A stretch of DNA of 64,000 bases from JBJGXI01 sp045635475 (GTDB lineage Bacteria; Bacillota; Bacilli; Bacillales; Amphibacillaceae), in the NCBI RefSeq assembly GCF_045635475.1, contig NZ_JBJGXI010000011.1, positions 1 through 64,000 on the forward strand, in the 5' to 3' direction. The notes under the pieces are model-generated. The model worked only from the letters and a program-made list of their open reading frames with translations. It was not told the origin of the DNA and searched no databases. How positions within the stretch are numbered: the first letter of the stretch is position 1; each line of letters starts with the position of its first letter. A program made the position numbers and the translations under genes. Positions 51,170 to 59,613 of this stretch are shown piece by piece.

Positions 51170-53776
51170 TTAAGCATTTTCCTGCTTTAACGCATCAATT
51201 ATATTTTCCTTCTTCACCTTCTGTATCGAGTAAAGCATCGCTGCACCAACAATCACAAAGATTGCAACAACCACATACAAGATACTAATCCACGGCAGTT
51301 CGAATGCGTATTCAAACGTATTTTGCATCGACTTGTGAATCAGGAACATAACACCGATGCTTAGTGGTAATCCGTATAATAGTGCCTTTACACCGTAAAA
51401 AATACTCTCGTAATTAATCATTTTGTTAAAGCCTTTTGGCGTCATCCCGACCGATTTGAGCATAGCGAATTCTCTTCTTCTCAATGAGATACTCGTTGAA
51501 ATCGTATTAAAAATGTTGGCGATCGATATACCCGTAATTAACACGATAAATCCGTATGTGAATACTGACATTAACAATAAGATTTGTTCTTCCTGTTGGC
51601 GAGCTTGGTAGACGTTATAAGCAAAATAATTACTATCCATCGTTTCTTCCAATTGTTCTTGTGTCTTGATTGGATCTGATGATTTAAAGTAGCCATATGT
51701 TCCTAAATTTGCCTTTATTGATTCTGGATAAATGTGATCCATCACTTGTTCTGAGACAATAATAATTATTCCACCTAAACCGGGAGAAGTGATGCCAACA
51801 GGATAATCATCCGTGATGCCCGCAACTTCTACATCCTCCATCTCCAAGTGCTCCTCTGTCTCCCAATTTTCAGCAAAGACATCAAGACTTTGACCAACCT
51901 TGGCATGTATTGCCTTCGTATTAACTAACTTTTTAGTCTCGTAATCTTCATATTCAATCGTATCAATAACTATTGCCCTTGGTTGTTCTGGATCCTGCAG
52001 TTTTGCTACATCGACGCCAACCGAATTCGCATAGGCAGCTAAGCTAGCTTCATCCAGGGCATTTATATAAAGCGAATATTTTATACTGCTATCTTTTTGT
52101 GCCTCCGTATTGTCTTCTGCTTGTATGATGTTAACCCATTCTTCTCCTGCGGCTTCCTGATCAATCCAAGCGTAAGCTTCACCTTTTTTAACTAGATTAT
52201 ATTCGGTTATATGATCAAGCTGGGCAAACTTTGTTAGCTCTTCCATATTGGTCGATCCATTACCTTCAGCTCCTACTTGAATATCATAATCGATGCCATC
52301 TTGTGACATAACTAATGATCTTCTCACGTTATCGGTAAAAAACGACACGGTTAAGAATAATAAAATGCTGATTACAAGTGAGAACACGGTTATTTGATAT
52401 CTACGCTTATTTCTTTTTAAATTTTTCAAACCAAATTCTGCTTCAATTCCGAAAAGCTTACGCACGAGTTTAGACGTTTTAACTTTTTTACCAGTCAGCT
52501 TTACATCCTGCGATTGACGTATCGCATCGATAGCTGAAATTTTCGAAGCTTTTCTAGCAGGCATATACGTTGATATAAAAATAGTTAGCAAGGATACACC
52601 ACAGGCTGCAAGAATTGATACTGGTGTGACCGTTAATTGAAGCCCTTGTGCAATCCCAAATACCCCTTTGATTGCCGAGTTGATCAATAAGAATGTGATT
52701 CCCATCCCTGCAAGGCCAGCAATGATTCCGATTGGGATACTAATACTCCCGATAACTACCCCTTCAAAAAGAACCGAATTTCGCTTTTGCCTTTTCGTTG
52801 CACCAACGCTTGATAGCATGCCTAAATGGCGCGCACGCTCCGATACACTAATCGCAAAAGCATTATAAATCAGTGCCACAGAACCGACGACAATTACACC
52901 CATAATAATTGCAACTAACGAAAACAACGTTGTCCTTAAGCCATCATTTTTTGTTACCCCATAATAGCGAAGTAGCTCACTATTAAAAGTAACCGATGAA
53001 ATCTTGTTTTCAGCGACTAATTGATCCGCATGATTATAAAGTCCACTATTTACCTTATTTAGCACGATGGAAGCATTCACCCGATTATCTGCACTTACCG
53101 TACTTTCATCGATATAGCTAATAATCGTATAGCCTGGTGCCCATGTTGGCTCCCACGTTGGACGCTCGATGAAACCAACAACAGTATACGTCTCTTCAGA
53201 TGTGTTCACGAGCGTTTCCGCAACTTCCTCACCATTTGTTTGTAATGAGGTCGATTGTCCAATAGTAGGAACATCTGGTGGCATGTCTTGATACTCTCTG
53301 TCACCTACCGCAAGCGTCATTTGACTACCAAGCTCGTATGTTACCCCCGCATCTGATTCAATGTGCTCAGGTAGCACCACTTCGTTAGGTGACTCAGGAA
53401 AACGCCCTTCTGATAATGTAATAGGGAAATTTTCAAATCCTTGCTTGTCGTATCCTTTTACAAAAACATACGGCTTGTAATCATTTTCTGATCCTTCTAG
53501 CAAGGCATAGCCACGGTCCTGGGTGAGCACGACTGATTTTGTAGCATCATCATTCTGAACTGCTGCTAGCTGTTCCTCGTCCAAATTTTTATATAGAACA
53601 TGCCATTCCCCTTGCTCTGCAATTACTTGTCTTTTCAGTAAATCTAAAAAAGAAACCCCGAGCGTAGCAACTGCAGTAATCATCGCTACCGAAATAATAA
53701 CCCCTACAATCGTAACGAGTGTGCGCCGTTTATTTTCTTTCAAATGCCTTATGGTTAGCTTGTTAACGATGTTCAT
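51170..53776 (-). CDS. FtsX-type ABC transporter permease with two FtsX domains
   Basis: An 868-residue permease. An N-terminal helix (about 17-38) is followed by a large outside domain (40-270), three helices (about 285-410), another single helix (about 465-485), a second outside domain and three C-terminal helices. Each half contains an FtsX-like core, for example SERARHLGMLSSVGATKRQ and RRREFAMLKSVGMTPKGF. It overlaps the ATPase stop by four bases. The layout is that of duplicated FtsX exporters for peptides or lipids; it is longer than Bce-type permeases and has two outside domains instead of one. Confidence 0.87.
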   Translation of the reverse strand: MNIVNKLTIRHLKENKRRTLVTIVGVIISVAMITAVATLGVSFLDLLKRQVIAEQGEWHVLYKNLDEEQLAAVQNDDATKSVVLTQDRGYALLEGSENDYKPYVFVKGYDKQGFENFPITLSEGRFPESPNEVVLPEHIESDAGVTYELGSQMTLAVGDREYQDMPPDVPTIGQSTSLQTNGEEVAETLVNTSEETYTVVGFIERPTWEPTWAPGYTIISYIDESTVSADNRVNASIVLNKVNSGLYNHADQLVAENKISSVTFNSELLRYYGVTKNDGLRTTLFSLVAIIMGVIVVGSVALIYNAFAISVSERARHLGMLSSVGATKRQKRNSVLFEGVVIGSISIPIGIIAGLAGMGITFLLINSAIKGVFGIAQGLQLTVTPVSILAACGVSLLTIFISTYMPARKASKISAIDAIRQSQDVKLTGKKVKTSKLVRKLFGIEAEFGLKNLKRNKRRYQITVFSLVISILLFLTVSFFTDNVRRSLVMSQDGIDYDIQVGAEGNGSTNMEELTKFAQLDHITEYNLVKKGEAYAWIDQEAAGEEWVNIIQAEDNTEAQKDSSIKYSLYINALDEASLAAYANSVGVDVAKLQDPEQPRAIVIDTIEYEDYETKKLVNTKAIHAKVGQSLDVFAENWETEEHLEMEDVEVAGITDDYPVGITSPGLGGIIIIVSEQVMDHIYPESIKANLGTYGYFKSSDPIKTQEQLEETMDSNYFAYNVYQARQQEEQILLLMSVFTYGFIVLITGISIANIFNTISTSISLRRREFAMLKSVGMTPKGFNKMINYESIFYGVKALLYGLPLSIGVMFLIHKSMQNTFEYAFELPWISILYVVVAIFVIVGAAMLYSIQKVKKENIIDALKQENA

Positions 53777-54456
53777 GGATGGATCACCTCGTCCTTAGCA
53801 ACCCTTCCATCCTCGATTGATATCACTCTGTCTGCTTGTAGTGCGATTCGCTCATCATGTGTAATCACAATTAACGTTTGATTATAAGTTTTATTAAACA
53901 TTTTTAATAGATCCATAATTTCCGTACTGTTTTTACTGTCAAGGTTTCCAGTCGGTTCGTCTGCCAGCATGATCGACGGGTTACTAATTAGTGCGCGACC
54001 AATCGATACACGTTGCTGCTGCCCACCGGAAAGCTGATTCGGCAAGTGGTTTAAACGATCGTTTAAACCTAAAGTTTTCACAATATTGTTAAACTGCTTT
54101 CGATCAACTTTATGCTCATCAAGTAGTAATGGCAAGGTAATATTTTCTTCAACCGTTAGCACTGGAATTAGATTATAAAACTGATAGATCAAGCCAATTT
54201 GACGACGTCTAAAGATCGCAAGCTGTGTTTCATTTAACTGGTACATATCAGTGTTATCGACAAGCACTTTGCCGTTAGTTGGACGGTCCACGCCACCAAG
54301 CATATGAAGCAGTGTTGATTTTCCTGAGCCCGATGGACCGATAATAACAACAAATTCCCCTTTTTTGACGGTGAAAGACACGTCATCCAATGCCTTTACA
54401 GCCGTTTCACCATTTCCGTACACTTTAGACAGATGTTCGATTTTTAATATGTCCAT
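53773..54456 (-). CDS. ABC transporter ATP-binding protein (MacB/LolD type)
   Basis: A 227-residue ATPase with Walker A GPSGSGKST, Q-loop LIYQFYNLIP, signature LSGGQQQR, Walker B IMLADEPTGNLD and switch His in VITHDERIA. It drives the FtsX permease with which it is translationally coupled. ATG after GGAGG. The gene is 142 bases downstream of the kinase gene, so it likely has its own regulated promoter under the two-component system. Confidence 0.92.
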   Translation of the reverse strand: MDILKIEHLSKVYGNGETAVKALDDVSFTVKKGEFVVIIGPSGSGKSTLLHMLGGVDRPTNGKVLVDNTDMYQLNETQLAIFRRRQIGLIYQFYNLIPVLTVEENITLPLLLDEHKVDRKQFNNIVKTLGLNDRLNHLPNQLSGGQQQRVSIGRALISNPSIMLADEPTGNLDSKNSTEIMDLLKMFNKTYNQTLIVITHDERIALQADRVISIEDGRVAKDEVIHP

Positions 54457-54598
54457 GTGAAAACCTCCATATTTTTGATTATCTTTAGTTTATCTGTCTA
54501 AAATGACTATCAAGTGACTTTAAAGTGACAGTTTAGTCACTTAAGTGACTCATCCTTACTTGATGACTGTATTGCAAATTCTTGAGAAAAGTTCAATT

Positions 54599-55603
54599 TC
54601 AAATTACCTGCTTATAAAACTTAATCCGAAACTCTGTACCCTTTCCCTCTTCACTGCGTACCTCAATATCGCCATTTTGACTTTTAATGATCGTATAAGC
54701 AAGCGCCAGGCCGATGCCGATACTTTCATCACTTGCATTTTTTCCTTTATAAAATCGTTTAAATATATAGAGGAGATCTTCTTTAGGGATGCCTTTGCCG
54801 TTATCTTGTATCACAAGTTCTGTGTACAAAGGATTCTCGCTATACTTCAAACTTAGTGTTCCAGCTTCTGGCGTATGTTCCACACAATTTTTTAATATAT
54901 TGATCAAAGCCTCCGCTGTCCAGTTCAAATCACCTAAGAATGCAACGGTATCTTCCCCTTTTATTTCAAGTGCCTGCGTTTTGATATCTATCGGAATTAA
55001 AACAGGCTCAACAGCTTTTTGGATGAGGTCTTTAACTAAAATGCGATCTTTCTTAAAATGTACCGTTCCAGCATCGATTTTAGAAAGTTTTAGTAAGGAA
55101 GAAACGAGCCACTCGATTCTTTCTAACTGGACACGGATGTTGCGGGTGAATTCGCTTCGTTTTGCTATATCCAATCGTGCATCACTGAGAAGATCAGCCA
55201 TCACCATCATCGAAGTAAGTGGTGTTTTCAGTTGATGTGAAATATCCGAGATGGCGTCGGTTAGCTGGTCGTTATTCTGCTCAAGTTGTGAGCTATGCTG
55301 TGAGAGCATGAGGGTGACTTTATATATTTCATTCTTTAGTATACTAAGCTCTCCCTCATGATTATCACGAACATCCAGCGCGTAATCGCCACTGCTAATT
55401 TTTCGCAAATAACCAGACAGTTTCTCCAATTCCCGGTAACGCCACCTCGTAAATAGAAGTGCACAACCAATTAACATTATCGCTGTAACAGCTACAAGAA
55501 TAGCAGCTTCCAATGAAAAGAAGAACGCCGCTATACCAGCCACGACTAACGAGATTGTACACATCACCAACAGAAATAGTTGAATTTCACGGTTACGAAA
55601 CAT
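54599..55603 (-). CDS. Sensor histidine kinase, short-sensor type
   Basis: A 334-residue kinase. Two membrane helices (about 8-28 and 32-50) have almost no loop between them, so there is no extracellular sensor domain. A HAMP-like linker follows (YLRKISSGDY). The H box is ISDISHQLKTPLTSM; N, G and F boxes are present (LINILKNCVEH, IQDNGKGIP). I start it at ATG 55603, two bases after the regulator stop; the upstream frame to 55675 lies inside the regulator gene. Sensing probably goes through the membrane or the ABC transporter. Confidence 0.87.
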   Translation of the reverse strand: MFRNREIQLFLLVMCTISLVVAGIAAFFFSLEAAILVAVTAIMLIGCALLFTRWRYRELEKLSGYLRKISSGDYALDVRDNHEGELSILKNEIYKVTLMLSQHSSQLEQNNDQLTDAISDISHQLKTPLTSMMVMADLLSDARLDIAKRSEFTRNIRVQLERIEWLVSSLLKLSKIDAGTVHFKKDRILVKDLIQKAVEPVLIPIDIKTQALEIKGEDTVAFLGDLNWTAEALINILKNCVEHTPEAGTLSLKYSENPLYTELVIQDNGKGIPKEDLLYIFKRFYKGKNASDESIGIGLALAYTIIKSQNGDIEVRSEEGKGTEFRIKFYKQVI

Positions 55604-55604
55604 C

Positions 55605-56288
55605 TTAATCACCAACCTTATAGCCAATCCCACGAACTGTTTTAATGATCGTTGGATTCTGCGGTTGATCCTCAAGCTTTTCGCGTAGCCTTTTTATGTA
55701 GACGGTCAGCGTGTTATCGTTAACAAAATCACCGGCAACGTCCCACAATTGTTCTAATAATTGGTTCCTAGAAAGTACTTGTCCAATATGGTTGGCGAAG
55801 ATAAGTAATAACCTGTATTCTAAAGCAGTTACGAGTACTTCCTCTCCATTTTTATATACTTTCCCTTCTAACGTGTTAATCCGTATATGCTCAATTTCAA
55901 TAATGTTCTTCACTACTGTTTGCTTTTGATATCGGCGAAGCACGGATTTAATTCGAGATAAAAGCTCCCGCACTCGAAACGGCTTTGTAATATAATCATC
56001 CGCTCCCATATCAAGCCCCATAACGACGTTCACTTCATCATCAAATGCCGTTAAGAAAATTACTGGAGTATCTTTTCGCCCTTTCACATAGGAACACAAA
56101 TCATAGCCACTGCCATCCGGTAACGATAAATCAAATAAACACAAGTCGATGCTTTCTAATTGCTGCGACAGCACTTGTTTAGCCGAAGTAGTATCATGGC
56201 GCAAAATTGTAACATACCCTTCCTGCTGCAAGGAATATTCCAGCCCAGAGGCAATCGTTTTATCATCTTCGACAAATAGGATTTTCAT
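55605..56288 (-). CDS. OmpR-family response regulator
   Basis: A 227-residue regulator. Receiver domain: FVEDDKTIASG, phosphoacceptor Asp in LCLFDLSLPDG, FLTAFDDEVNVV and Lys in YITKPF. C-terminal winged helix: VTALEYRLLLIF, DNTLTVYIKRLREKL, IKTVRGIGYKVGD. ATG after AGGAG. It probably activates the ABC exporter genes downstream in response to an envelope-active compound. Confidence 0.92.
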   Translation of the reverse strand: MKILFVEDDKTIASGLEYSLQQEGYVTILRHDTTSAKQVLSQQLESIDLCLFDLSLPDGSGYDLCSYVKGRKDTPVIFLTAFDDEVNVVMGLDMGADDYITKPFRVRELLSRIKSVLRRYQKQTVVKNIIEIEHIRINTLEGKVYKNGEEVLVTALEYRLLLIFANHIGQVLSRNQLLEQLWDVAGDFVNDNTLTVYIKRLREKLEDQPQNPTIIKTVRGIGYKVGD

Positions 56289-56490
56289 TGATTCAGCTCC
56301 TAACTATATAGATCCTATATGCAAATTATACTTGAACATCGCGATTATAAAAGAGTAATTTTTATCTTATGATCTCCATGCTACTAAATTCATTTTCCAA
56401 TCACACAAAAGTCATGACTGATTTCACTACAGTCATATGACTAATGCTCTATATGATGAAGTTAGAAAAAGTCAAAAGGAGGCGATGTTA

Positions 56491-57110
56491 ATGAAATGGA
56501 GCAGCACAACACGCATCACGGCATCAATTGTATTAACAAACATATTATTAGCCGCAATTGCCGGATTGTTAGTTTTACTAGGTCTATTTGATGATTTACA
56601 AACGGAATTTACTTTTTCTCATTTTATCTACGCACTAGTCGGCATATTAACGACGCTTTTAGTATTTTGGCTGTATAGCAAGGTCGACAAAAAGAAACCT
56701 TGGCGATTGGGCTTCAAGATGACTAAAAAGGATATTGTCTATTCGGTTGTTGCCACGGTTGCTTCATTAGTAACGGTGTTAGCTTTCATTTGGATGATGG
56801 ACCGCTCAGGCACTGTGATAGCAACATATCATTTCAATCGCATCTTTACCATTCATTTTTATCAGCTGTTAGGTGTGGCAATGATTGGCTGGTTTTTTGC
56901 TACTTTAAAAGAAGAAGTGCTCGCACGTGGTTATTTTATGGCAAACTTACAGCGTTTAAGCGTACCGAATGCGATACTCGTGTCTGCTGTACTGTTTATG
57001 GCGTTACATTTTATTATGGGAGACTTTGACCGCCAGTTGGTTAAAAGGAGGCATCGTGTATGGCTATATTTATGTAAAGACAAGCTCCATAACCGTATCA
57101 ACAATTGTGG
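56491..57110 (+). pseudogene. CPBP family intramembrane metalloprotease, frameshifted and truncated
   Basis: ATG at 56491 after AAAGGAGGCG opens a protein of about eight helices. The CPBP motif is clear: LKEEVLARGYFM (EExxxR) and ALHFIMGDF. Near 57020-57045 the frame shifts: the expected next helix (KGGIVYGYIYVKTSSITVS) is read one base later. The final motif is missing, because the sequence then runs into the tail of the convergent deacetylase gene. The apparent frame to 57324 is antisense to that gene. CPBP proteases cleave prenylated or membrane proteins and give bacteriocin immunity. Confidence 0.8.
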
Positions 57111-57884
57111 AACCGTCTCAAACGCTAGTCCCTGCTCTCTTATCTCGGGAATAATTTGCCGTAATGCTTCGATCGTGTTGGTGCGATCTCCTTCCCAATC
57201 AGCACCGTCGTGCATTAAAATGATCGCTCCGGGATGGAGATTACTTAAGACATTGTCGGCAATTTGTACTGGCGGTAACTCTTGCCAATCTAGTGAATCA
57301 ACCGACCAACCGACAACCGTATAGTTCAAAGAGATGAGCTTTTCCACAATTTCGTTATCTAAAAAACCGTATGGAGCTCGGAATAGCTTCGTTCGGTAGC
57401 CAATAACAACGTTCAAAATATCTTCTGTTTGCATGATTTCCCGTTCCAGTGTTTCTATATCACCCGCTTCGACGAGATTTGGATGCCAGTATGTATGGTT
57501 GCCAATAATATGGCCCTCATTGATAATCCGCTGTATGAGGTCTGGATAAGCTGCCGCGCGGGCTCCCATCAGGAAAAAGGTTGCTTTTACATTATGCTCC
57601 TTTAGAACATCTAGTAGTTGCGGGGTAAACCTTGGGTCTGGTCCATCATCAAACGTTAATGCCACCTTATTATCTGTTTGTGCGCCTTGTAAGTATACTG
57701 TTTCAGGATAACGTTCTTGTAAAATAAAATTAGAAACTGGATTGCGCACTCGCTCGGGATCCTCAGCACCACCATCTAGTTCTGGTGGACTGTCTGGTTG
57801 GGCATGTGTTTTCATCACACCAGATGATATGATAAACAAACTGACAGCAGTTAATAGTAAACATTTGATTGTTTTTTTACACAT
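56931..57884 (-). CDS. Polysaccharide deacetylase with aberrant C-terminal tail
   Basis: A 317-residue frame. Residues 1-29 are a signal peptide ending THAQ. The NodB domain covers about 70-262: TFDDGPD with catalytic Asp, HTYWHP (zinc His pair), RAPYGF and LMHDG. It removes acetyl groups from peptidoglycan or chitin-like substrates outside the cell. The domain ends properly at VPQLL (about 57099). The last 55 residues are antisense to the CPBP gene and look non-natural, so the stop is probably not the original one. The enzyme domain seems whole. ATG after GGAGATT. Confidence 0.8.
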   Translation of the reverse strand: MCKKTIKCLLLTAVSLFIISSGVMKTHAQPDSPPELDGGAEDPERVRNPVSNFILQERYPETVYLQGAQTDNKVALTFDDGPDPRFTPQLLDVLKEHNVKATFFLMGARAAAYPDLIQRIINEGHIIGNHTYWHPNLVEAGDIETLEREIMQTEDILNVVIGYRTKLFRAPYGFLDNEIVEKLISLNYTVVGWSVDSLDWQELPPVQIADNVLSNLHPGAIILMHDGADWEGDRTNTIEALRQIIPEIREQGLAFETVPQLLIRLWSLSLHKYSHTRCLLLTNWRSKSPIIKCNAINSTADTSIAFGTLKRCKFAIK

Positions 57885-58006
57885 TTTTCAATCTCCTTCA
57901 TTAGAAACCAATATTGTTATTTTCTATGAGAAGATGCTGCTTATACCTACTAAAAAAAGGAATCATTGTTTTATGAAAGCTATACAATATCTTCTTCTTT
58001 TGCTTA

Positions 58007-58531
58007 AAAGTGAAAGATTCCTATACTTTAGACGTGACAGTAAACAACGGAACTGTTAAAAGAAGCATGCGCCCTTCGTTTACCTTTATGGCAATCAATA
58101 AAAAAGGTATGCTAACGATTAACATACCTTCTAAATTATATGAAGAAATTGATGTAGCATCTACTTCTGGGGATATTCATGTTGCAGATCTAGAAACAAT
58201 TCGTATCGGTATGGAGGTTACTGCTGGAGATATTACCTCAACCTCGCTAATATCTGATACACTCGAGATTGAATCAACCTAAGATGATATAACTGCTAAG
58301 GTATCGGAATTTACAGCATTAAATCTAAAATTGACCAGTGGTGACATCCATCTTGATACAGAAGCAGACTCGTTCACACTTGATTTTAAAGCAAAATCAG
58401 GTGACGGCGAAATCGATGTTCCGGGCTTTATGTTTGAAGAAAAAATCGGCAATCGCTTCGTAGGACAAATAGGTGATGGAAAAAGTAGCATCACGGTACG
58501 TGTTACTTCAGGTGATTTCCAGCTAAACTAA
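58007..58531 (+). pseudogene. DUF4097 family protein, truncated with in-frame stop
   Basis: One frame read through gives the beta-helix pattern of DUF4097: YTLDVTVNNGTVKRS, then INIPSKLYEEIDVASTSGDI, TAGDITSTS, LTSGDIHLDTEADSF and VTSGDFQLN at the end. A TAA at 58280-58282 interrupts it, and translation would continue in the same frame (DDITAKVSEFTAL). The normal N-terminal third, including a membrane helix, is absent. No ribosome site precedes it. Confidence 0.8.
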
Positions 58532-58904
58532 ATTGTTGCTGGTGTTGTTAAATAATTGTCAAAGCGGTTTCTTTTAACTTCATAATTGAAGTGAAATCCG
58601 ACGTAGTGCTCGTGATTTCCGCTCCAGGCAGTCGTTTTGTGAAGAACGGCAGGTGACGGCTATAAAATAGCGGATCAAGATGCTAATAAACTTTTAGCGG
58701 CCACAGTGGACCTTATTGCTCGTAATATACCAGTTTTGATGATTTGACGGCCACCAGAGCCCTTATTTACTAAGAATGGCTTACTACAGCAAGGTTTTTA
58801 TTCAAATAAGCGTACTGGTGGCCGCGCAATTCTTAAAATGCCAATCCTGTCACAAATAAGGTCCGTGGTGGCCGTCAAGCAGCAACTCATTTCGTCTTCC
58901 ACCT
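58532..58904. other. Gene-free region with hairpins and nested inverted repeats
   Basis: Besides the repeats at 58699-58873 there is a hairpin GAAATC(CG)ACG...CGT GATTTC at 58593-58619. No frame here looks coding. This region separates two broken genes from the Nudix gene and may mark past recombination. Confidence 0.55.
58699..58873. repeat. Nested inverted repeats (four copies of a 20-bp motif)
   Basis: Copy 1 GGCCACAGTGGACCTTATT (58699-58717) and copy 2 GGCCACCAGAGCCCTTATTT (58749-58768) face copies 3 and 4 in the opposite orientation (58804-58823 and 58854-58873). Outer copies 1 and 4 pair through GGACCTTATT; inner copies 2 and 3 pair through GGCCACCAG and CTTATTT. The whole forms a 175-base cruciform-capable structure. 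Confidence 0.8.
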
Positions 58905-59525
58905 TTACGCTTCTTCCAATATTTCAATAAAATGGGTAATGATTTTTGCCGTTAATCCCCAAATAACCTTTCCATCATACGTATAAAAGTATTCATCCAT
59001 CGTACTGTTGCGCCAATTATAATTTTCTCCGCCAGCAATAAGGTCAAATGGGAAGTTTTCTTCTGGCTGTATATCTAAGTTAACTTTATATATTTTTGGC
59101 TTTGTTTCTTGAAAGAATCTGAGCGGCACCGTAAATAGCTCTCCCACTTCTGAAGGATTTGGTTGCATCTTTTCTGGAGTATGAATAAATCCAACATGGG
59201 AGTAAACGACCATGCCAAATGGGGAAACTAAATAATCTAACGGGTACACATTCTCGATATCTGTTGTATTAATCCCCAACTCTTCCGTTGTTTCTCTTAT
59301 CGCTGCAGCTTGTGCGGTTGAATCCTGTCGATCCATTCTACCGCCTGGAAAACAGATTTCTCCCGGCTGCCTTCGCATTGTTTCGGCGCGCACTTCAAAC
59401 AAAATCTGCATTTCATTTTCTTTTTGAATAAGTGGGATAAGGACAGCATATTTAGAAAAACGCTTACCACCAAGAATGGTTGGTTGGTGGTTAATCACTT
59501 TATCTACGATTGATTTTTGATTCAT
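58905..59525 (-). CDS. Nudix hydrolase, CoA pyrophosphatase type
   Basis: A 206-residue Nudix protein. The Nudix box is GGRMDRQDSTAQAAAIRETT followed by EELGI, and the preceding RRQPGEICFPGG is the extended motif of the NudL/PCD1 CoA pyrophosphatase group, which splits CoA into 4'-phosphopantetheine and 3',5'-ADP. There is no signal or membrane helix. ATG after TTTAGGGGTG. Substrate inference rests on the LRxHxGE-like string (here RRQPGE), so it is probable but not certain. Confidence 0.82.
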   Translation of the reverse strand: MNQKSIVDKVINHQPTILGGKRFSKYAVLIPLIQKENEMQILFEVRAETMRRQPGEICFPGGRMDRQDSTAQAAAIRETTEELGINTTDIENVYPLDYLVSPFGMVVYSHVGFIHTPEKMQPNPSEVGELFTVPLRFFQETKPKIYKVNLDIQPEENFPFDLIAGGENYNWRNSTMDEYFYTYDGKVIWGLTAKIITHFIEILEEA

Positions 59526-59613
59526 ATATTCACCCCTAAACCTTACACTACACCTTTATTGTACAATATAGAATGCAGACATTCGAATATACTGGCTCGT
59601 ACTTGAACAGGTG

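Noticed and set aside
51170..56288. BceRS-BceAB type bacitracin resistance module
   Set aside because: The permease is 868 residues with two large outside domains and duplicated FtsX cores, and the kinase H box is of the VanS/PhoR type.
57111..57324. C-terminal part of a 295-residue CPBP protein
   Set aside because: This stretch is the antisense of the deacetylase NodB domain, with its motifs visible on the other strand.
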